Below are positions 56,900 to 64,000 of a stretch of DNA of 64,000 nt, in pieces. Within the stretch, counting starts at the first letter, position 1. Every line of letters starts with the position of its first letter. A model generated the notes under the pieces. The model did not search any database and was not told the DNA's origin. It saw only the letters and a list, made by a program, of their open reading frames with translations. The stretch covers positions 32,501 through 96,500 of the forward strand of contig CAMXCT020005112.1 of NCBI GenBank assembly GCA_947184155.2, in the 5' to 3' direction. This DNA comes from Cladocopium goreaui (taxonomy: Eukaryota; Sar; Dinophyceae; Suessiales; Symbiodiniaceae). Both the position numbers and the translations under genes were made by a program.

Positions 56900-57655
56900 G
56901 GGTTCCCCACTAGGAAAATACTCTCTCAAGTGATGGTTACACCCTGGAGAAGGCCAATTTTAGGAAGCTCTGCCAACAAGATGACCAATTTGCTCTTCAC
57001 CAATGGTGTCCTTTTGGCCGGTTCGGCGCGATTTTGAAAATCATGTATCTATTTGTTGTGATGTCTATCGGGGTTGCTCCCTTTTAAATCAACCAGCTTA
57101 TTGCAAGAAGGCAGCAAAGGGATTGTTTGAAAGGAGAGCCACTCAAGAATTCCAATTGCTAACCACTGTTTTCCCCATTAAACTTGTCGCAAAGTGGTAA
57201 AGTGCTAGATCTGATTGGCAGATGAATGAAACCAGGTGTGGGGTTTATGTGGGATGTTGGTGGATTTGCGAGGTACTTTAAATTTAAATCTCCTTGCAAA
57301 TCTTGGTTTATGCTCAGGGTTTTCTGGTCATATGGCCCCTAAAACAAGAACAGCAAATATGTTTGCCAGGTAGAGTTCATCTGGTCACTTGACGCGACTT
57401 GTGGTGACAGAATTGATGCCACTGAGCTAGGCGGAAATGAAGCAGTTTCAATTTTCTTGCGGGCAAACGTCATGGTTGTTGCTTCGAGATCTATCTCTCA
57501 AAGGCTGTACTCCCCGAATTTGTTTGGTCATCTTTCTAGCTATCTTTTTGCAATCTAGGCCATTTCCTCTGATTTCTAATTTTGGTGGATGATATGCGTT
57601 GTGTGGCTATATGGGAAAAAGCCCGAGCAGCCTAGTGTTCAGAAATTACTTTCTT
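56900..57655. other. Upstream region of the PPR-Smr gene
   Basis: No exon supported. This is the expected 5' flank and promoter of the PPR-Smr gene, but no TATA-like or other known dinoflagellate motif was identified. Confidence 0.4.
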
Positions 57656-57659
57656 CGAA

Positions 57660-58055
57660 TGATCCCCCGCTGCCTTTCTATCTGACAGTCTCTCTGGGAT
57701 TTTATCAGACGCTCCATCTGGCAATCTATCTGATATTTTATCTGGCATCCTGTCTGACTTTTTTTCTGACCTTCTTCCTGGCACTTGAGCTGGCATTCTA
57801 GCTGACAAATCTGACATTCCATCTGGCATCCTTTCTGGCATTAGTCCGGCAGCCTATCTGACATTCTATCTAGCGTTCTATCTGACATATAATCCGAGAA
57901 TTCTACCTGGCATCCTTTCTGGCATTCTATTTGAAATCTATTCTGACATTCTACTTGACATAATTTTTAGCATTCTACCTGGAATTCTTTCTGACATTCC
58001 ATTCGGCAACTTTTCTGGCATCTATTCTGACGTCCTATCTGAAAGTCTATCTGGC
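57660..58055. repeat. Degenerate TCTGACATTC minisatellite
   Basis: Imperfect units of about 11 bases, TCTGACATTC / TCTGGCATCC, with TATC and TTTC linkers, about 35 copies. A minus-strand frame of RMPDxxSD repeats is an artefact. Confidence 0.9.
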
Positions 58056-58399
58056 ATGTGTTCAGGTGGGTGTGCGCCCAGACTGATCTGAGCTCGCGAT
58101 AGGGTTCGGGTCCGTGCGTGCTCACTTAGGAGGACAGCAGAGGAAGAAGGACAGATGGAGAACCGAGTTGCACCTTTGCAAAAATCTAGAGACCCTCACC
58201 TGGCAGGTGGCGGAAAATGTGTACAACCATTTGCTGAGATTCTTAACCCAGCAAACGGATGTATCCTGGGCGTTGACCCGTCCAATTTCTGATTCAAGAG
58301 AATCTTCGAATTCAAAGCCGGATCGGCCCCTTAAACCGAAGCCAAATTGCTATCCATGTGACTGAAGGAAAAAAAAACACGGGACTTAGAGGTGCCCAA

Positions 58400-58603
58400 C
58401 TTGGAGACAAAACCATGCCAAACCGCATCTGCTTGTTTTGTAAATCCAAAACCAACCCCCGACCCATCCCCACACTGTAGGAAGGAATAGTTTTGGTTAT
58501 TTGGATCCAACCAGCCCGGACCCCCGATGTCAAGCTCCTTGCACATGGCAACGAAAGAAGCTGCGCCTGTCAGCCGCGCAGCAGGGTCAAGCGAGGAGGG
58601 TGA
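58400..58603 (-). CDS. Unknown protein exon (SFVAMCKELDIGGPGW)
   Basis: After a TCCCACTTACAG acceptor the frame reads SSLDPAARLTGAASFVAMCK, ELDIGGPGWLDPN, GDGSGVGFGFTKQADAVWHG. It stays open to 58331, with a GC donor possible near 58400. The sequence is natural and Gly-rich. No family recognised. Confidence 0.55.
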
Positions 58604-59274
58604 CTGTAAGTGGGATACGGGTGGTGCATTGAACTGTTGGTTTCCTAGGACATGGACCCAAACCACCAAACATTATTCTTCTGAGCAACATCTGCTTTAT
58701 AAAAGGGTAAATTAGGCAATTTCTCGCTATGAGTCAACATTCTTGTATACAAACCTGAATGATTTATAGTACTTTGCCATCCTGAAAGAAGAAGATCCTG
58801 GACAGATTTCGCCCAATAAGCATCATCTAATGAGTCAATGTGATGTCGTTGTTCGAAGTTCAGCCAGATCTTTCTGGATGGTCACTGCTTTGTTGGGCAT
58901 TTTAATCCTGAGCCACAGCACATCATCCATTCACGCAAAGCAGAAGCCAACGTTTACAATATCATTTATCTAGCTTACGGTGTGATAACAACCAATGTGG
59001 CCGAGCTAGTGATAAGAGAAGTCGTTTTAGGACGGTTGTGTCTGATTGGAGGTTCAAGCAATTCTTTACCCTATAATAAACAAACTCTTGGGGCAATTAG
59101 TGCTTAGGCTTGATTTGACGGAATTGATCGCTTCATGTGGGCCCATGTGAAAAAATGTACAACCAGAACAAGCCGCTAGTGTTTGAATGGAACAAGATGC
59201 AGCCCACGAACCCGAATGCAGTCATGTAAAGCACTCTTGTGAAACAAGTTATTCGAACAGTCTTGTAGAAACTG

Positions 59275-60120
59275 TGGAATGTGGAAGGGGGTGGAGTGCA
59301 AAGTGTGGAGCATGAAGAAAGTGGAGTGTTGAGCGGCGAATTTTGTATAGAGTGTGAAGTGGGGATGGTGGGGTGTAAAGTGTAAAGGGTGGGGTGGAAA
59401 AAGTAAAGTGTAGAGTCAGAAGCATAAAATGAGGAAAACGTAATATGTAGTGTGTGGAGTGTAAAGTGGAAAGTGTGGAGTGTACAGTGTAAGTGTAGAG
59501 TGTCGAGTGTGGAGTGTAGAATGTGGATTGTAAAGTGTGGAGTGTAAAGTGTAAAGTGTGGAGTGAAAAAATTAGTGTGTGGGAATCTAAAGTGTAAAGT
59601 GTGAAGTGTGGAGTGTAGAGTGCAGTGTGTAGAGTGGAGAATGTGAAGGTAGAGTGTAAGGTGTGAAGTGTGAAGTGTGGAGTGTAAAGTGTAGAGTGTG
59701 GAGTGTGGAGTGTAAAGTGTGGAGTGTAGAGTGTAGTGATTAGAGTGGAGAATGTGAAGGTAGAGTGTAAAATGTATAAAATGTAAAGTGTGCAGTGCGC
59801 AGTGCAAAGTGTACAGTGTGGAGTGTGGAGTGTAGAGTGTAAGGTGTACAGTGTAGAGTGTGGAGTGTAAAGTGTAAGGTTTTCAGTGTGAAGTGTGGAG
59901 TGGGGAGTGTAGAATGTGGAGTGTAAAGTGTAAAGTGCAGAGTGGGGAGTGTAAAGCGCAGAGTGTGCAGTCTAAAGTGTAGTGTGGAGTGTAAAGTGTA
60001 AAGTGTGAAGTGTGGAGTGCGGAGTGTAAAGTGTGAAGTGTAGAGTGTGGTGTGTCAAGAGTAGAATGTAGAGTCAATGTAGAGTGTAGAGTGTGGAGGG
60101 TAAAGTGTAGAGTGTATATA
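59275..60120. repeat. AGTGTGGAGTGTAAAGTG minisatellite
   Basis: About 850 bases of AGTGTGGAGTGTAAAGTGTAG-like units with 7-base (AGTGT[A/G][G/A]) sub-periodicity. Minus-strand frames read (LHSTLHTLHS)n and are artefacts. Confidence 0.95.
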
Positions 60121-60139
60121 AAAAGTGTCCGAAATCAGT

Positions 60140-60930
60140 ATTGCGCCTGCCATGCAAAATGACATCTCACGATGTCCTAGGCTTGTCACGCGATTTCCAC
60201 GTTGTCACTGCTTCACGCAGCCCTGACAATGAGATTCGCTAAAGTGCTGCACTACATATTTTGTAGCTCCAAAATCAACGTTTTCCTACGAGTCTTCCTA
60301 CGGGTTTTCCTGATGAACTCCAGATCTATGAAATTTCGTGCGGGGCTTCCGTCAGTTTTCATCACATCTCACAAAATACCACACCTGCCTCGCAATTTGC
60401 ACGTTGTCACCACTTGATGCAGCCCTGGCATTGCCATTCACAAAAAATACGCAAGACGACACGTCTAAAGTGCTGCGCCTGCCACGCGAAATCACCATGG
60501 TGATCGCCAAAGTCTGCGCTTGCCACGAAAAATGCAACTCATCTTTTTCAAACTTGCCAAAGCATTATAAGCCTGTCGCACAAACGCCTTTCGACACGTT
60601 GTGAAACATGTCGGAATGTCACAGCGTTCTATGCCTGCCACGCGAAACGGCGCTACGCGACGTTTGAAGCCTCACACACTTTCGAACGGCTGCGCAATGT
60701 CTAGCGAACACACCCTCAACCCCCAAACCCCCAGATTGAAACGGGAACCCTTGCTACGCATTCGGGAAAAACGTTGGCTGCGACCAGCAGTTCTCAAAGG
60801 CGTGTGGCACCAAACAAGCAGGATGCAATCAAAAAAGATCGGCAAACCCAGTTTGATCCACAAGAATTCGACTTTCAGCAATACAGATTGTCACATAGAA
60901 CTGCTAAAATGCGCCTGCCACCTGCGACTT
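60140..60930. repeat. Dispersed GCGCCTGCCACGCGAAA repeats, second cluster
   Basis: GCGCCTGCCACGCGAAA, GTCACGCGATTTCCACGTTG and CTGCCTCGCAATTTGCACGT recur at intervals of roughly 50-150 bases, including an AAAGTGCTGCGCC context. They are inverted relative to the cluster at 51850-52330. Confidence 0.78.
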
Positions 60931-61522
60931 TTCCAAATCAGGGGCCCACAGATTGGCCATTGTGAAGGGCCAATTTTGATCGGACCTATTCAACCGAATG
61001 GAAAAGACATACCAGATTGCACCTGAAACAGGGAACTGAGGCTAACTGCATGAATCTTTTGATACGCGGTGATCGCATCGAGTGGTTTGTGGTGCCAACT
61101 TTGGTGAAAGCACGAAGGCCCGTTGTGTGAACATTTTCCAGCCCTAAGAAAGAAAACAACCGGTCGAAACCGCCAGCCCCGCAATTCCAACTTAAATTGC
61201 TTTGCGCCTTTGCATCTCGCGATCCAGCTTGTGATTTTTCATCTTTCTATACTTTAGCATTACTACCTTTTTTGGATTAGCCTTCAACTTCTTGACTGGT
61301 TTCCACGTCCTCTATAGCTTGGACATCCCGCATTGTGGGAATCCACCTGCCAAAAGCTGACAAATTTAAGTGGGATACGTTTCTTAAAATACAATCTAAT
61401 CACTAAAAAACTACAAAACTTGAGTGTGCAGCAATCAAGTCGATCATTTTCCACTGCTTAAGTTCCATCTCCGATGACCGATGATTATACCAAAAATTCG
61501 TTGGTTTTTGTTGGTACAACTC

Positions 61523-61609
61523 AAGTCGTCCAGCATTCCCGCCCCACGCCTTCGGGCTTGCCCTCTACTGGCGGCAGCGGCACGTTGAGATCTTTGCTCA
61601 ACGTCGTGC
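61523..61609 (-). CDS. GC-rich exon candidate (LSKDLNVPLPPVEGKPEG)
   Basis: After a ATGTTTAG acceptor the frame reads TTLSKDLNVPLPPVEGKPEG and VGRECWTT. It is a sharp GC-rich island of exon size. A plus-strand frame is also open, so strand is not certain. Confidence 0.4.
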
Positions 61610-61999
61610 CTAAACATGGGCGATGTGACACGATAGGGAGGGTTTGTTATTGCATGGATTGGGTTGAGGCAAATTTCGCACGAAACCACGGCTTGAATCA
61701 AGCACAAGTAAGCCGAAGGGTTTACTAGGGTGGATTCCCTTAACCCAATTTGCCGTAATGTGCATTTTCAACACAATCGTGCCAGGGAAACTGGTCATGT
61801 GCCAGACTTTTCTCGCTACCTGTGTAATGTTAGTGCTTGTTCCGTTCCAATGTTGCTTGGTTTCAAGCTTGTTTTCCCCCGCTCTTGGTGGCACACCCAA
61901 TTTGCGTGGTGGTGTCTCATGACTCATGACTGTTTTAAACATTATGCATTCGTGGCGTGGCACAACATGCAATCCTTTTGCAGAAACCATTTGCAACGC

Positions 62000-63870
62000 C
62001 CGTTGAGGCCGGATCCCAGTTCATCTGATGACCAACGGTGAGAACAAGCTATCGAACTTTGGCTAGTCAATCTTACATGTTCATATACAGGAACGGTCAA
62101 CCCCCCCGACAGCGACGGTTTTCTGGTTGCATTGTAGTCCCCATCGTGCTCAAACTCCGCATCATTGAAAGTGCAATGGCTGTTTTTGGCGGTTTCTGTA
62201 TCTCCAGCACACATTCATCATGTGGGTCTTCCTTACTTTTGAAAAGTCCAATTGGTTGTGGTCACTGTTTTGGTTGGATCAAAACCCATTTTCTAGGTCC
62301 TGCCCCCATGTGCTTATTTTTGAAGACTAACCTACCGAGCCATAGAGACGGAACCAAAACTTGAGGCTGCAGCTCGGCTTAACTGATGGGGTGCAATCAT
62401 AATGATTGTACCTCTACAGAATAAACCGCAGCCATGTTTAATTTAAATTTCTAATATCAATCCATCAAGCTCCCATTATGGCTTCATGAATCTCACGAAA
62501 TCTCACAAGTTGATGATCAAATCACCATATTTTCACATTAGCAACGGCAGCTGCATCTCCAAGAAATGCCCTCATCAGCCCTGGGGGGTCCCTGCTCCAC
62601 CCTGCGGCCGTGGGGCGAATCTTTGGATCCTTCAGAACGGCATCCAAGCCTCACACGGCTGCGACGAATCTTCGATGCCCGTTACGGCCAAAACGGGTCA
62701 GCTGGGCAATAAATTTGAATCACGCAAAAAAAAGGTGCATATTGTATGGAGAACATGGCGGCTTTTGTGAGCTGAGACTATCCGCATCAAAACGGTCGAA
62801 GATCACGTGTAACGCTTCCCGACCAGTGCTGGAAGGGAAGCAGAGGGAAGAGATCCTATAGAATCTAAGGCCAAAATGTCGGATCTAGTCGTACCAGATG
62901 ATGTTTACAGTCTCTTGGGATGACCATTTTCAAGCCAACCAACGATGCCTCCTTCAATTGGATGGACATTCGTATTGCCTAGTGTTTATGTGAGCCATTT
63001 CAGCAATGTGTTGTTGGTTCCAGCACCCGTACCGGCATTGGGTTTATCACACCAAGCAACAAATATCGAGATATGGCAAGCAAATTGTGGGATGTGAAAC
63101 CGCAATACGTGCCCATTGTTGGTGGCTTCAATCTGAAATGCGATGTTCAGAAAATGTAGGCCAGCAAGCGCGCGGGTTTCATATTGCCAGGGTTTGGGAG
63201 AACCGGTTGGTGCTAAGTAATCAGGAAAACCAGTAGTAACTGGTAGAAACCACTAACAACCGAAACAGGAACATGGGGATATCAAGCAACAGAACCAAAA
63301 GCAGGAACACAACTAACGAAGATGGAGATACGGCAAGCAAAATGGTCGCACCATTTTTTGTTGGCGGTTGTTTGTCAGTTTGTGGCGCAACCCACTTCTT
63401 GCGAAATGACACGGACACGCCCAGTGTTGATCCCACATCTAAACTCCGAACCAAGCCGAGCAGCTTCGACGCAATCCTCACGTTGCAGTCTTCCAGGGCC
63501 ACAGGCAAAATAAATTATCACACTCACACCTTCGGATTTTTTCTTCACATGTGGCATAAAAGATGTTCTGAAAAACTGCAAGCCGAGAGCCTTCCCGGGG
63601 AAACTAGGAACACTCAAAGAAAGATATTGTTTTTCTTGAGCCTGGGGGTGTACGTGAACCCAGCCATGATGGCAAATCATGAAAAAAAAGTGGGTTGTAC
63701 CAATGACAGTCTCTTGATATTTTTTAAAAAGGGTCTGTCTCATTCTTGTCAATTTTTGCAATTTGTTTGGCTCATTTTTCGCCAAATAAATGCTGTCCAC
63801 TGTTTCTATCGCGGTGTGTTTCAAACACAAATACAAGCCCAAATAGATACAAGTCCAGCGATGTTCCCTT
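62000..63870. other. No supported gene
   Basis: A GC-rich island at 62570-62700 is open on both strands. At 63273-63887 a 204-codon plus-strand frame and at 63221-63508 a minus-strand frame (VALEDCNVRIASKLLGLVRS) overlap; neither has decisive splice borders. Confidence 0.35.
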
Positions 63871-63874
63871 CCAG

Positions 63875-64000
63875 CGACGTGTGCTAGCCGCGCCCGGCCG
63901 TGCCCCGGAGATATTTTTTGAACGAGCAGTGGCTATAGAGCCTCAAGGGCCTCTTGGACAGTTTTGGAACGCAAGAGCTATTGAATCAATCGACGGGGTG
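63875..64000 (+). CDS. Partial plus-strand exon at right edge
   Basis: After a pyrimidine-rich acceptor (GTTCCCTTCCAG) the frame reads RRVLAAPGRAPEIFFERAVA, IEPQGPLGQFWNARAIESID and runs off the window. The FFERAVAIEP..A pattern recalls a tetratricopeptide helix pair, but one unit is too little to call. It is the only well-bounded plus-strand exon here. Confidence 0.5.

Noticed and set aside
59133..59807. 224-codon minus-strand frame rich in LHTLHS
   Set aside because: It reads through a simple AGTGTGGAGTGT minisatellite.
63273..63887. 204-codon plus-strand frame near the right edge
   Set aside because: Open on both strands, with a length expected about once by chance in a window this size; the adjacent exon at 63875 uses a different frame.

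Overview
This window looks like nuclear DNA of a dinoflagellate, probably of the Symbiodiniaceae type. Four things point there. The pentatricopeptide (PPR) repeats have the 'ISACEKGGQW' flavour abundant in that group. The genes are cut into very small exons (40-150 bp) separated by introns of about 0.3-1.5 kb. Many introns must begin with GC or GA instead of GT for the reading frame to close. Many introns are bounded by short direct repeats. No rRNA, tRNA, CRISPR array, bacterial operon or virus gene was recognised. Almost all convincing coding sequence lies on the minus strand, so 'downstream' below means toward lower coordinates.

Layout from right to left on the minus strand. (1) At 56.83-54.75 kb is a nearly intact PPR protein gene: one long exon with about eleven 35-residue repeats, a 204-bp GC-AG intron, and a second exon that completes a small-MutS-related (Smr-like) C-terminal domain. 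(2) At 40.84-38.80 kb is a short gene of unknown function with an acidic N-terminus and a GYYHNRP motif, in three exons that join in frame. (3) At 37.57-31.80 kb is a divergent Ran-type small GTPase in at least seven exons. Its C-terminal five exons join in perfect phase; the switch I and switch II segments were not found. (4) From about 20.1 kb to 2.9 kb, perhaps reaching 0.6 kb, is a very large fragmented PPR gene with at least 18 exons, usually about one repeat per exon. Most adjacent exons join in frame and rebuild the PPR consensus across the junction. Isolated exon-like islands of unknown function lie at 24-31, 42, 46, 51.6, 58.5 and 61.5 kb. One plus-strand exon runs off the right edge.

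The first 30 kb is densely seeded with two families of short inverted-repeat elements of about 100-115 bp. Family 1 begins CTGGTTGGTGG and ends CCACCAACCAG; all 12 copies lie in the same orientation. Family 2 begins TACCCTCTGGTAA and ends TTACCAGAGGGTA; it occurs in both orientations and is TA-flanked. Both have termini that look like splice sites (CTG|GT ... CAG), which fits introner-like elements or MITEs active in this gene. Neither family was seen right of 30.6 kb. The right half instead carries many tandem repeats: ATC trinucleotides, 10-15-bp minisatellites and a composite satellite at 52.5-53.6 kb.

Limits: exon borders were set by hand from reading phase, protein consensus and AG acceptors, without transcripts. 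Homology calls rest on motif recognition and not on a search. Many long open frames here are antisense or repeat artefacts and were left out.
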